Positions 25,723 through 36,930 of a stretch of DNA of 64,000 bases are shown here, in pieces. How positions within the stretch are numbered: the stretch's first letter is position 1; the number at the start of each line of letters is the position of its first letter. Both the position numbers and the translations under genes were made by a program. The DNA lies in assembly GCA_037043015.1 (NCBI GenBank), contig CM073322.1, forward strand, positions 27,618,364 to 27,682,363. The letters run 5' to 3'. The stretch is from Bryum argenteum. Taxonomy: Eukaryota > Streptophyta > Bryopsida > Bryales > Bryaceae. The notes under the pieces were generated by a model, which made no database searches, was not told the origin of the DNA, and was given only the letters and a program-made list of their open reading frames with translations.

Positions 25723-26286
25723 TTGCAGCAAGAAGAAGCTTTATCACCTCGGCAGAAGTTTCAAACTGAGGTGAATATTCCTATACTACATTCTCAATTT
25801 TATATTCGTGACAACACGGATGTTCATGTAAGCATGAGGTTTGGAAAGAAGTGTCGTCGGAGTCCAAATGCCTCTAGCGCCGACCACAAAAACACATGGA
25901 TGAGTACGGGCCACATGAACGGATATTACATCAATGGAAAGACTATGGTTCCGCAGCTGGAGTGTGGTGTGGTCATCACTATCGTCAATGACGAAGACAA
26001 GACATATCTTGTATCAATGAACACTATTCCACTATGTACCTATGAAGACTTTGTTGGTATGAGTTTTAAGGCAACGAGTAGGAAGTGGGTGCTGTGCAAG
26101 CACCTATATTATGTTTTCCGTTACTTATGTAAGTTGAACTATGACACAGACAAGTTCATTCAGCAGCCTACATACTCCTACAACGAGGTCATGCAGATTC
26201 TAGAGTTTACTGGAGTAGTCTCACTAAAGAGTGAATGGTTGAACAAGTTCATTAGCTTTGTGCAAGTTATTATACATAGACCTTAA
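25723..26286 (+). pseudogene. SWIM zinc-finger-like protein fragment
   Basis: The frame gives 187 residues. Around residues 135-165 it reads IPLCTYEDFVGMSF and then KWVLCKHLYYVFRYLCKL, the pattern of a SWIM zinc finger (CxC...CxH). The second Cys is Tyr here (TAT where TGT is expected), so zinc binding is probably lost. A following segment (PTYSYNEVMQILEFTGVV) looks conserved. Upstream the same frame continues through a leucine-zipper-like stretch (DEVLKLQNAEF) but is cut by a TAG at 25720-25722, so the gene is probably broken. SWIM domains occur in host proteins and in several DNA transposon transposases; which applies here is unknown. Confidence 0.5.
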
Positions 26287-27082
26287 ACTAGGATTACATT
26301 GTCAACTAATATATTTGTTGTTATGCTTATAGAAGTTATATTTACAGACTGTAGGAAGTACTTCCTCTTATGTATTAGGATACAAGTATATCCATAATAC
26401 TTCAAAACTTTGTATATCGCTCCAAATCACGGTTTATGGTCATTGTCGGTAGTAGATATATATCATATACTTTGGTGTCTTATATATATTTTCTGATTTT
26501 ATTCCTAATTTATCCGTATGCTGTTACTCGTGAGTGTTTTTTTGAGATGGTCATCTTCTCTACATATTGATCCTATCGCCGTAGGATTTCAAAATTCTAC
26601 GCTTATAGGCCTTTTTCTTACATCCAATTTTCTAATCTCTACATCTTAAAAGTTGTTCAGCTTTCACTTAAATCAACTAAATTTTCCTCCAAATTACACT
26701 ATGGACAGTGACTTGCTCACATGTTCCTCATCGTGGCTCGCTGCTTGCTGCTTGTCGCTCACATCTATGCAGCATCCGTTCAAAACGATCTTCTCATATC
26801 CTTCGATTGCATAAAAAGATCCTTGTCGTGGGTACTGTATACCTTGTTGAGTTCCTTTGTAACTTCTTATCTATGAAACAAACAATTCCAGGTGAAAAAT
26901 ATAAACCCATATGTAGTAAAAAAGAGATTTAGATATATAAAATATACTAGTTCAATTACTATGAGTTGTAATTATTTGATGGAAAATGTACTTGCATATG
27001 AGAACATTTAATACTTATTAAACATACCTTGATTTGATTTCATCAAAGGATATCACTAGGATTGTCTCCTTAAGAACTTTTA
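26287..27082. other. AT-rich spacer
   Basis: No gene or repeat is supported. Confidence 0.45.
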
Positions 27083-27108
27083 TTGCCTTTAGTGTATAGG
27101 GAGCCTAG

Positions 27109-27262
27109 AGGACGCTTTACATGGGGAGTCAAGCCTTACATGGGGTTGATAGAAAGCAAAAATCCTCTCGACATGATTGGGTCATTTTTTGAACTAAAAT
27201 TAAGGACTAATCACATTGACAGCATTTTGCCCAAAGGCTTGACTCCCTGTGTAAAGCGTTCC
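27109..27262. mobile_element. Small TIR element (MITE)
   Basis: About 154 bp with terminal inverted repeats of about 29 bp: left AGGACGCTTTACATGGGGAG, right inverse GGAACGCTTTACACAGGGAG, both continuing into TCAAGCC. Flanks read TAG on the left and TAA on the right, which could be a three-base target duplication with one change as in PIF/Harbinger-type elements. The superfamily is not certain. Confidence 0.65.
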
Positions 27263-27366
27263 TAACTTAAACCTTAGTTTCTAGAGCCAAATTTTGGACA
27301 TATCCTCGAGGTTAGGGCGAACAAACATTTCATTCACGTCAACCCGAAAAGGGACCTGGTGTGCTT

Positions 27367-27600
27367 CTAATTTTTCTCGGGCCAATTTCCAATATTAGGG
27401 TTTAGGGGCACATACCGTCCCTTGTCCAAGTGCTCAATTCCCAAGAGCATCTCCACCCATTCGACGTTATCGCGCAAGTTGCAGTGCCTGATTTGCCTTT
27501 CACGCCCTTCTGCTGCTACATCGTAGATGCTGTACCTGTCGTCGTCGTCGTCGCTGCTGCTGTTGGCTCGTGTTTTCTCCGGAGCTGGTATTGCTGACAA
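27367..27600 (-). CDS. Exon-like frame divergent from the La gene
   Basis: A 77-codon frame starts at ATG 27600 on the minus strand, only 39 bases from the La start codon. It begins MSAIPAPEKTRANSSSDDDD and continues DRYSIYDVAAEGRERQIRHC with coding-like composition. A donor-like GGTATGTG lies near 27410, so this may be the first exon of a gene with the rest lost or unseen to the left. It could also be a chance frame in the La promoter. No family is recognised. Confidence 0.3.
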   Translation of the reverse strand: MSAIPAPEKTRANSSSDDDDDRYSIYDVAAEGRERQIRHCNLRDNVEWVEMLLGIEHLDKGRYVPLNPNIGNWPEKN

Positions 27601-27639
27601 TTGAGTTTTGGCCTCATCACTTGGTTCACAAACTCTGTG

Positions 27640-30600
27640 ATGGCGGCCGCCTCTGCTATGGACGAGGACACCGCAGCCAAGGTTTTGCGTCAGGTGCGTG
27701 TAGACCTAACTTGCACTTTATCCTTCCATTGCGGTTTCCATTTTCGTATCGTGAATGGAATTTGTGGTCGGGGTGCAGGTGGAATTTTACTTCAGTGACA
27801 GCAATCTTCCCGGCGACCAGTTTCTTCTCAAGTCTATCAACGAGAGTGGCGATGACTGTATCCTTGCTCGAAAGTCTTGATAGTGTGAACTGATGCGCTA
27901 ATCATCATTATCAAGGGTCCAGGGTTTAACATGCTTTTTGCCGTTTAGGGTTGTACAGACTCAATGCGGGTCTTGTTAAGCTGCATTAAAGCCTAGGTCA
28001 GCCTCTGAAGAACGTGCATACGTTGCTCTTGCTGAACGAAATTAAGTGAGGTGTAGTCATGAAAGATCGAAAAGTAACTTAATTTAGCGTTAGAATTTTT
28101 GAGTACAAGTGCGTTTGGTCTAGATCATGTTCTCTTGCTCTGTGTGACTGTCCTGTACTGGCCCGTCTCTTTTATTTGGTGTCCTTGACTTGGAAGTTAG
28201 TGATCGACCTTGCAATTCTGTGTTCGTTTCAAAGAATGAGAAGCCATTTGGGAGTGAAGGAGGCGGATCCATCCAAGTTTCCAGCTGACAAATTGGCAGC
28301 TGTGGCGGACGTGCTTCGCAAGTCTACCTTCTTGAAAGTGTCCGAAGATGGTACGTTCTCGCCATTTTCGTTACCGTTCTCCTGTTCTATACTGAAAGCT
28401 GATCATGGACTAATCCGATGTCACCATCGAACAAAAGAGTGTCATCATCTAAGCAGCCGCTAAAAGACACGAACTGGGGCTTTTCAGGAAAAAGAGTAGG
28501 GCGGGCTACGAAGTTGCTTTCGCCTGAGGTCGTACAAGGCGAAGTTGATGCTCGGAGTATTGCAGCTAATCCATTTCCGTATAATATCACTATGGACGAA
28601 GTGGAAGCTTTTTTTAAGCAGCATGGGGAGGTACTTTCTTTCACTTCGGTTTGGTGTTTCGATCTGTGCAGGAGTACGTTCTATATCTCTCTTCTCACGG
28701 GTTAATCTTTTCGTTGGCAGGTCAAGAGTGTGCGACTTCCAAAGCATGCCACTAGTAAGAATGCTGCGTCAGGATTTGCAGTTGTTGAGTTTTCATCAGA
28801 AGAGGAGGCACAGAAGATCTTGAAGATGGAGCTCGTTTGCCATGGTGCAACTTTGGAGCTTGAGTCGAAGTATGTTTCCTGTTGTATTTGATTCATTACA
28901 ATGTATTCATTGTATGTACTCACTAACAGATAAACGGATCTTTGTAAGTGGATGTACTGCAACTTGATCAACCTCTAAGTAACAAGTGGCTGTTCTCATA
29001 CATGTAGAAGTTGATGTAGAAAGCTACAATTGGAACGAGTGAATTTGGACCATTGTTGCCAAGTTTCGGCTTTCTCGTTAGACGTCCTATGTTCAGCTTA
29101 TAAGTGAAAAGCCATTGTTGAAAACTACTTATCATTAGTGGGACTGCAGGACCGCCTTTGATGCTCGGAAAGAGACACAATCGGAGCATGGTCACAAGCA
29201 TCCTGAAGGTGAAAAGCGTGAGAAACAGTTCAATGGGAGGTCAGTATCGCAAAGAGTTGATGCTCTAGCTTTCAGTTGTATCAGAATGCATTATGTTTGG
29301 AGAAAATAGGGTTCTGTGGAGTTTGTGCACGTAGTTTATCTAACTAAAACAATTGCTTCTTTAAATTGTATTCAGAATTTCATTAACCTATTTATCGGCT
29401 CTATACAAACCCCCAAGTGATAGAGCAGTTCTCGCCCCTTCGGGATGTTTCATGTTTGCATGATGTTGGCAGAGACCCCGTTGGCTAAAATTTTGTTGCA
29501 TAACTTAGCGGTCGCAATCTGATATCTGAAAGAAGTGAACAATGTAGCTTAAAGGTTGTAGCCGCCTATTCCCACGTCTTTGGTATGACAGATGTGGTTG
29601 TGTTTAACATATATTTTTCGTGATTGTCTTTCCTCAGGTCAGGTGGACAAGATAACTCAGAGGAGGATTATACCAAGGGGCTGATCGTATCGTTTACTGC
29701 CAAGAAAATTGGAGGTGAGGATAAGACCGAAAAAGCTGCAGAGGAGACTGAGAAGGTCACGGAGGAAAAGTCTTCCGAGGAGACCGAAGAGGTTGCGGAG
29801 GAAAAGGCTGCAGATAAAGAAGGTGGAGATGAAGGCGATAAACTCTCTCGAGAGGATATCAAAAGTGCTCTAGCCAAGTTCGGAATTATTCGGGTACACT
29901 TTTCGTTTATCCACGCCTTAAAATATTTCATGCATTAGCTCCAAATTGCAGTTCTAAATGCATGGTGCCTTTTGCCGTGTGCAGTACGTGGATTATGTGA
30001 AAGGAGAACCTACAGGATTTTTGCGATTCGAAGCACCTGAAGATGCACAGAAGCTCAGAGCAGCAGCTGCTATCGAATCCGAAGGGGCTTTGACCATTTC
30101 TAAGTACCTCGTCACTTTTGAGGCTGTCGAAGGTACAATCGCATCATCATTTTAACTTTTCTGATGTTTTCTTTCGCTAGATTTGGTTCTGTACTCATCA
30201 ATGTCATTTACCCATGTAGGAGAGGAAGAGAAAGAGTACTGGAAGAAGTTGAGGGAAGGGCAGGGTCATAAGCGAGACTTCAGCGGTGGGGGCAGAGGCT
30301 TCAACAACAACCGCGGAAGAGGAAGGTGAGAAACTTGTTAACCTTCGAAAATGTGTATGTTCTCACAATGAATCTGCACTCTGTTCACGTTCTAAGAGCT
30401 AATGTTTAGTACTTAAGGTTCATCCGATCAATGCCATTGAAAGGATTCATCCTTGGTATGAGTAGTTATATATCTTCCCTGGCAATTTCATAACGGAGTA
30501 AGAACTGTGACTTGTGCAGGTTTGGTGGTGGCGGACGAGGAGGAGGAGGTCGTGGAGGCAGAGGAGGCAGAGGTGGCCGGGGAAGGGGCGACAGAGACTT

Positions 30601-30679
30601 CGGTGGTGGGAAACATGGCGGAAAGCACCAGCGTTTCAATGATGCTGAAGGTCCCAACAAAGCACAAAGGACAGAGTAG
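27640..30679 (+). CDS. LA1: La protein (La-motif RNA-binding protein)
   Basis: Ten exons give 460 residues in a continuous frame: 27640-27693, 27779-27857, 28201-28350, 28440-28630, 28721-28869, 29150-29239, 29638-29893, 29985-30132, 30220-30325 and 30520-30679. Residues 18-100 are a La motif (QVEFYFSDSNLPGDQFLLKS, ILCSFQRMRSHLG). RRM1 spans about 125-205 (IAANPFPYNITMDEVEAFF, KSVRLPKHATSKNAASGF). After an acidic linker a second RRM lies at about 310-385 (VDYVKGEPTGFLRFEAPED) and ends in EEEKEYWKKLREGQ. The tail is an RGG-rich region. La proteins bind the UUU-OH 3' end of new RNA polymerase III transcripts in the nucleus and protect and fold them. Domain order and length fit genuine La rather than LARP proteins. 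The start follows directly on the La motif as is usual in plants. Confidence 0.92.
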
Positions 30680-31517
30680 TAGTGATAGTGCCGTTGCGGC
30701 TAAAAGCTCATTTGAGCCGCATCAACATTTTTGTTGCTTTTATTTGTACGTAGGCTTTTTCAGAGTACGAGAATCATGCGCGGCACTTCGAACAGATGCG
30801 CTCTTGGGTTAAGCCATAATTTAGTTGCTTGTCCCTTTAGATTCTGTGGAGCAACTTTGCTGGCCCAAGAGAGTGCCAGCATCTTTGCTGCCCATTTTTA
30901 AAAGAGTTTTTTCGTTTGTAAATGGATTTGAGTCCTGATCATTCTGACCGCTGACCACTAATGAATCGTGACTTTTGGCTCTATTACTGTGAGCCGATAA
31001 TACCATATTCTAAAGGTGAGTTTCATCTACCCTAAGAACACTTGATAAGACCTGAGTCGTTTTGTCATTTATGAACTTTTTCGAGTCCCATCCCATTTGA
31101 GTGTTTATTTGGACCTGGCCTCTTGTAACTTCCTAAGCCCCTTCATCTCAGATTTTCTGGCATGCACTGAAGCTAGGTTCAAACAAGCCATGTGGCATGG
31201 GTGAGTAACGACCAGAGGATGAACACGCAGGCAATTACGGTCCAGTGGAACAGGAAACTCGTGTCATTTTCCCCTCTTCATCTTCATCATCGCCGAACAT
31301 TGTCATTTCAGAACAGTTCGTATCCATTGTTGCATAATCACACAGAAGTAGGCGAGCTTTCTGTTAGTAGGTTTCGACACATATTCCTGCGAAGCAAAAT
31401 TAGTTTTGGGGGGCTCTATATCTACACCTTAATGTCATTGCCACCCCAACTTCTTCAGTATGATTTAGTCAAAGAGGAGTGTATAGAATGTCAGTTCAGT
31501 GACGATCAGAATTGCTG
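30680..31517. other. La 3' region and intergenic spacer to COQ10
   Basis: Only about 840 bases separate the La stop from the COQ10 start on the same strand. They should hold the La 3' untranslated region and the COQ10 promoter. The short frames here are not convincing. Confidence 0.5.
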
Positions 31518-34500
31518 ATGAGAGGGCTATGTTGGGGAGGTAGAGTGGTTGGGAAGTTGCTGGTAAATGCATTGCATTTGACGCATGGCGGCGGCAGGGT
31601 GGTATTGGAGTATGCAGGAGGCAGCCGTGGCTTGACGCAGAGGACGTTGTGGAGTCGCCAAGTGCAGCAGGCTCATGTGAGCGCTGGCGTTGGCGATGGC
31701 GATGAAGGAAGTGGATTGTCGAAGCATTTTGAAGAAGATCGTGTTTTTGGGTACCTCCGTGCCTTCATTTTCTTTACGTGAATTCTTCACTCAATTATCT
31801 TCAAGGCCTTTGTTTGTTGAGACTTTTTCATGAGTCATTGGAATCGTTGACAAGATACTGTAATCGCCTTGAAGGGCGCTGTTTGTTGAGACTTCATTAG
31901 TCATTGGAGTCATTGACAATGTACTGTAAATGCAGAGCAGGTTCAGCAGTTAAGATTTCATTACTTTGTCTATACTAAAAATTTCTGGATTTTTTTTATT
32001 TTTATTTTTTCCCTCTAGAGATCTTTCCTATTTGTACTTAGAAAAACCAGAATTAGTGGGAAAGTAGATCCGTCTAACCCATGATAGCCAGGTTATTCGA
32101 GCATAAAGTGCTGAACTTGATGTGCAGATACAATAGCTACACATGTTGAGAATTAGGGTTCATTGGTTACTAATGAACTTTCAGTGAAGTAGGTAGTTAG
32201 GGTTTCATAGGTTATGGTGGGTTATGGATAATGTATGGAAAAGGTGGCTGGGATTCACTGGTTATGATGACCTATGGACAAGGTAGGTAGACTTGTGTTG
32301 AGCACTTGGGTTAACTTGAGCTAGTAGGTGTACATGATCTTTGATAAGTTTGATTAGCAAAATTATCATTATCTTATGGTTTGCTTATGGTTATTTTTGC
32401 TGAAATTCTCCAAGTTGTTTCTTAAGGTTGTACTTTGGGAGGTTTTCTTATGGGCCATTGTGGGTAGTCTCTCCATGTTACTTTGGTTGGTTTATGACTA
32501 TGCATGGTCTCAAAGAGGAGTGGGTTAGTAGATGATCTCTTGACCAAATGTGTTCGATGGGTACTTGGCGGGTTTAATATGTTGGTTTGAGCTTCTACGT
32601 GAAGTTTTTAGGGTTTCAATATCTTGAAATAGGAATGGGAATGCATATGTTGTGTAGGGTTGTTTGGCTCTACGAAGTTTATGATACCCCTAATGCTACC
32701 TTGTATGCAAACAATGGCATGATTTGTTTGTAGTATTGTTGCTTGTTTACGAGCTCACCAAGTTGTAAAGTGCAAACCACACTTGAAATTCCATCAACTG
32801 ATGTTGTACAATGGTAACATGTTTAATCATGGTAAAAAACTTAACAATATTGAGCCAGGTGACTAAAAGATAGTAAACATCCCATCATCAAATACCTACT
32901 TTAAGGTTATTGCTTAAGAAGTTTGCATTGTAAATGAGAAATTCTTTGTTGCATAATTAAGTATTCTAGTGCCTTGTAAGTATATTGAGGCACATACAAG
33001 TAGAACATGCACATGATTCCCTTAAATGTTTGATGATCTCCAAAAAGAAACTTTCATGTTTGTTCATTCTTTTTTGTTGTTGAAGTTTAATTGATGTACT
33101 AATATGACCTTTTCAACATCTACGATTGCTTGAATATTTTGATAATACATGGGTATGGATGATTAGTGTTGTCATTCTGGTTGTTTACAACAACTTTAAA
33201 TTTTAAAGTCATTGAGTAGTTAGGTAACACCATCTGTAACCAATTCATAAATTGTGTGTGCACACATCATATTAACCTTATGTTCAAATTAAAACCTTGC
33301 TTATAAAGTCCATGTGTTGTATATCACATCAAATACTGTGACTATTATTCAATTTTGTTAAGTTAGTTTTATATCATTTGATATGATGAACTAAGTGAAT
33401 AAATGATATAGATCTAATGCATCCATTTTTATTGCAATTGAATTAAAAAGTTGAACTTTTGGTACAAGCTATAGTAATATACTTGTTGTAAGGTAGTCCT
33501 CATAATATAAGATAGAATGGTGTTAATCAGATATTCACAAGAGCAAGTATATGATGTGGTAGTTGGTGTTGATATGTATGAGGAGTTTGTACCTTGGTGC
33601 CAAAAATCAAGAGTATTGACGCGTGATGATAATCGAATGACTGCCGAATTAGAAATTGGATATAAGATGTTTGTTGAAAGATATATCTCTCATGTTGAAC
33701 TTAAGCCTCCAAGTCTCATTAAGGTATTTGATTACCAATTATATACATGTAACTAAAACCAATCATCCAAGTATCTATACTCACTAGAATGTCCATGTAC
33801 ACGTCTAAACTTTTGCAGTGTGACCCTCCCTCCATATAGCTAAGAAGGATATACATTAAGTCTAAGGAGACTCTTCACCATCATATTTTAAAGAATCAGT
33901 CTTATGTGATAAAATAACACACCACAATACTTTCACATTAGAAGAAAGAAGTTCTAAAAAATAACCTAAGACATTAGTGCTAGAATCTACACCCATAAGA
34001 TTCTTAAGTATTCTTACATTAAGAGTATCAATTTTCATTTTTCATTCTTGTTGTTTCTTTTTGGAAATTATTAATGTATGAACATAGCATAGCATAAGAT
34101 CATACCATATTCGTACTCGAAAATCATCACAAAAATCCTAACATTTTCACTATAATATGAAAATGCTACCAATATACTTATTGCAACCAAAATCACCAAC
34201 TGCGAAGATGTTTACTTTCATTTTAATAACACTCTTGAACAAAAAGAAGACATGAGAAAAATTTCTTTGCGCAAATAATGACCTTGCAATGGCAAAAACT
34301 GCCAAAATATATGCAAAGGAAAAATAGTCTGAAACTCAACCCTTTACACTCAAATCTATGCCTTGTCTCCGTTACATTTTCGATTTTTTCAAGATTTGTA
34401 CCACTAAAACTAAATTCTAATTGGAATCCATCCCAAAAAATAAAGTCAAAATCCAACGGTAGTGGATGAAGGAGATAAAGCTCCTAAAAAATAATCAATT

Positions 34501-35852
34501 TATTCACTTTCTTTCAAGATAGAAGTATCGTTGCAAATCCAATACCAAAACATATGGTCTAAAATCTTCCTACTAGAATTTGTTTTCCTTCATCTTAAGA
34601 TCATATTATGTAAAAAGAATTCATGAAAACATCTATTTGATTTCTCACAATTGCCTCCCAATGGCAAAACATGCCTCATGTTTGAAAACTCAAAAGCAAG
34701 AAGCTATCTCCACTAAAATGCATGCCATTTACTTGTACCTCATTGTATGGATCTGCAATTTATACCACACAAACTATACTTGATATGAAATCCAACCCAA
34801 GTAATTTCATCCAAAACCAAGTCAAGATAAAGAAGTCATGGCTCTTCAAAGTTGCTGCAGTCATTTAGAATGTCAATTTTCCACATTCAGCCCAGTTAAA
34901 AGTTAAAGCAAGATTATGACATACACGCTTATGGGGTTTGCCAGCCTTTATACATCATACCTAGAAGCTAATACTTGAAATTTGTATGTGTTTTTGCAAG
35001 ACAGTCGTCCGTTTCAGAAAGTGCTCTATTTGATTTCCTAAACAATGAGTGGCATTTCAAGCCTGGCCCTACTCCGGACTCTTGCAATCTCCACTTTGTT
35101 GTAGACTTCCAATTCAAATCACCACTTTATCGAAAGGTTCGTACCCAAAATCTTCATGTTTATGTAATTATTGCATCCACTTAATTTTCTACATATCATC
35201 AAAAAAATTCTTAGATCTTTGTATAGAGAAATTTAATATTTGTTACAAGCAATATTTAATGTGTCTTGTCAGTATTTAATGTATCTTGTCGATATTTGAT
35301 GTACCTTGTCTTGTAATAAACTTACATAATGATGGAAAATGCTCTCTTAATATGTATTATTCACTATTATGATTCGTGCATATGGCGATGTAGGTAGCGC
35401 ACTTGTTCTTCGAAGAAGTCCAATCACGCCTTGTAGGATCTTTTGAAGACCGATGCAAGATTGTGTTTGGTCCAAGTGTGGCAACCATATCAAGGTACTC
35501 ATTAATTGATTTTATGTGGTTAGGAACATTACAAGGAAAACTGAGTCCCTTTCCAACTTTAAGTTCCACAAATGATAAGGAATTCTGAAACTAAGAGTTC
35601 GTTCACATGTACAACTTAAAACTTCACATGTACATGTACAGATGAAATACTAGAATCCTATAGTGACATTTCCTTAGCATATTTCAAAAGTTGAAATTTA
35701 TCACCTTGCATCGAAAGAAGACAATATAGGAGAAAGAAGGCCACTTTACTACAAGAGTTGATTCTCATCTAAATCAACCCACATATGTTCTAGTAATGTT
35801 TTAAGTACAGATGTGAAAACTACATGTTTTCAGGAAAGACGACAACAAATAG
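31518..35852 (+). CDS. COQ10: Coenzyme Q-binding protein COQ10, START domain
   Basis: Five exons give 225 residues: 31518-31750, 33531-33723, 35005-35136, 35394-35494 and 35834-35852. The first exon encodes a basic, Ser/Thr- and Leu-containing leader suited to mitochondrial import, then GVGDGDEGSGLSKHFEEDRV as in plant COQ10. The START-like domain follows (YSQEQVYDVVVGVDMYEEFV, PWCQKSRVL, ELEIGYKMFVERYISHVE, NEWHFKPGPTPDSC, FFEEVQSRLVGSFEDRC). COQ10 binds ubiquinone in the mitochondrial inner membrane region and supports respiration and Q synthesis. Introns 1 and 2 are long (1.8 and 1.3 kb); intron 2 holds an eroded TTAA-type element. The last exon supplies only a few residues, so the exact C-terminus is less sure than the rest. 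Confidence 0.92.
34443..34902. mobile_element. Eroded TTAA-type element in COQ10 intron 2
   Basis: The right end, TGTCAATTTTCCACATTCAG followed within about 20 bases by TTAA at 34903-34906, is a degraded version of the right end of copy C. An altered family core (ATCCAACGGTAG) lies at about 34449-34461. The left end could not be placed, so the start given is only the first recognisable point. Confidence 0.5.
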
Positions 35853-36930
35853 CACAAGGGGATCCTGAAAGGAAGGATGCAGTGTTGTGTGTATTCCAAC
35901 TGGATCACTGGAATGCAATTCTATTTGTGACTCTGAACATCCCCCACATTAACACAGGTACCAAACATGCTAAATGTCATATTTGAATTTGATTCCTGCG
36001 ATCACTCTTAACCTTTTTTTCAGTGGACTGATATCACGATGTTGTGATGGATGCGTGTTTATTCAGTTATGCATACTGTCAGTAAACAGCAACATACCGG
36101 AATTGCTCATTGGCGTTTGAAGTGGTTTTGTAGAAATGTATCATAATGGAAAGGAGGTTGGAGATGCCAAAGAGCTCAATTATTCTGATATTTTCTTCGA
36201 TGCTTATTATGGTTACAGTTGCTGTTTGTAGCGTGGATGAATCTACGATCGCCGAGCTTTGAGAAAGACACTGACAGCCGATTCAAGGATGAACGTGAGG
36301 AACATGCACTTCGGGCAAGGTACAGCCTTCGAAGAGCATGACTACGGAGATGATGAAGTACAGGACAAAGAAGAACTCCGATCCGATCTGAGACCTGTCT
36401 GTTCATTCAATCTATCCTTGGATCTATGCCCGGAGGTTATAACACCAGTGGCGAAGAACAGGAATTGCTCGTTGTTGCCATTCTGAAAGTCAAGTGACTG
36501 GTCTGCTTTGTTTGTTGTGTGAAAACGATTATCTTTGAATTGGAGTGAAATCTGGTGAAACCTTGAAAATCCAATCATAGAAGTTTTTCACATAATCTGC
36601 AAAATGTGAATGAACTCGACAAATGGTTCATCCTCCTTGAAAACTAGGGGTCAAGTTTTTTATTAAGCACTTGCAACACCTTCATACCAAAACCAATGGC
36701 TTGCACGTATTATTACACCACCGAATCATTTTACTAAGACGGCGCAAATAGAGGAGTACAATCACCCAACAGGTTGCCATCTCCGCAACTATGACGGAAT
36801 ATCACCAGCCTTGGCTCGAGGAATTGTTGCAGATGTGGTGCTAGGGACACATGAGATTATTTAACACAGCAAAGATGGACATGAAACAATGCAGGAGCGT
36901 GCTCAGAGTATGAAGATCTGGCTATGGAGA
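35853..36930. other. Spacer between convergent COQ10 and the receptor kinase
   Basis: Probably contains the COQ10 3' untranslated region. A frame after a possible acceptor at 36218 reads LLFVAWMNLRSPSFEKDTDS and stops near 36341. It resembles a membrane-protein C-terminus, but no preceding exon was found. Confidence 0.35.
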
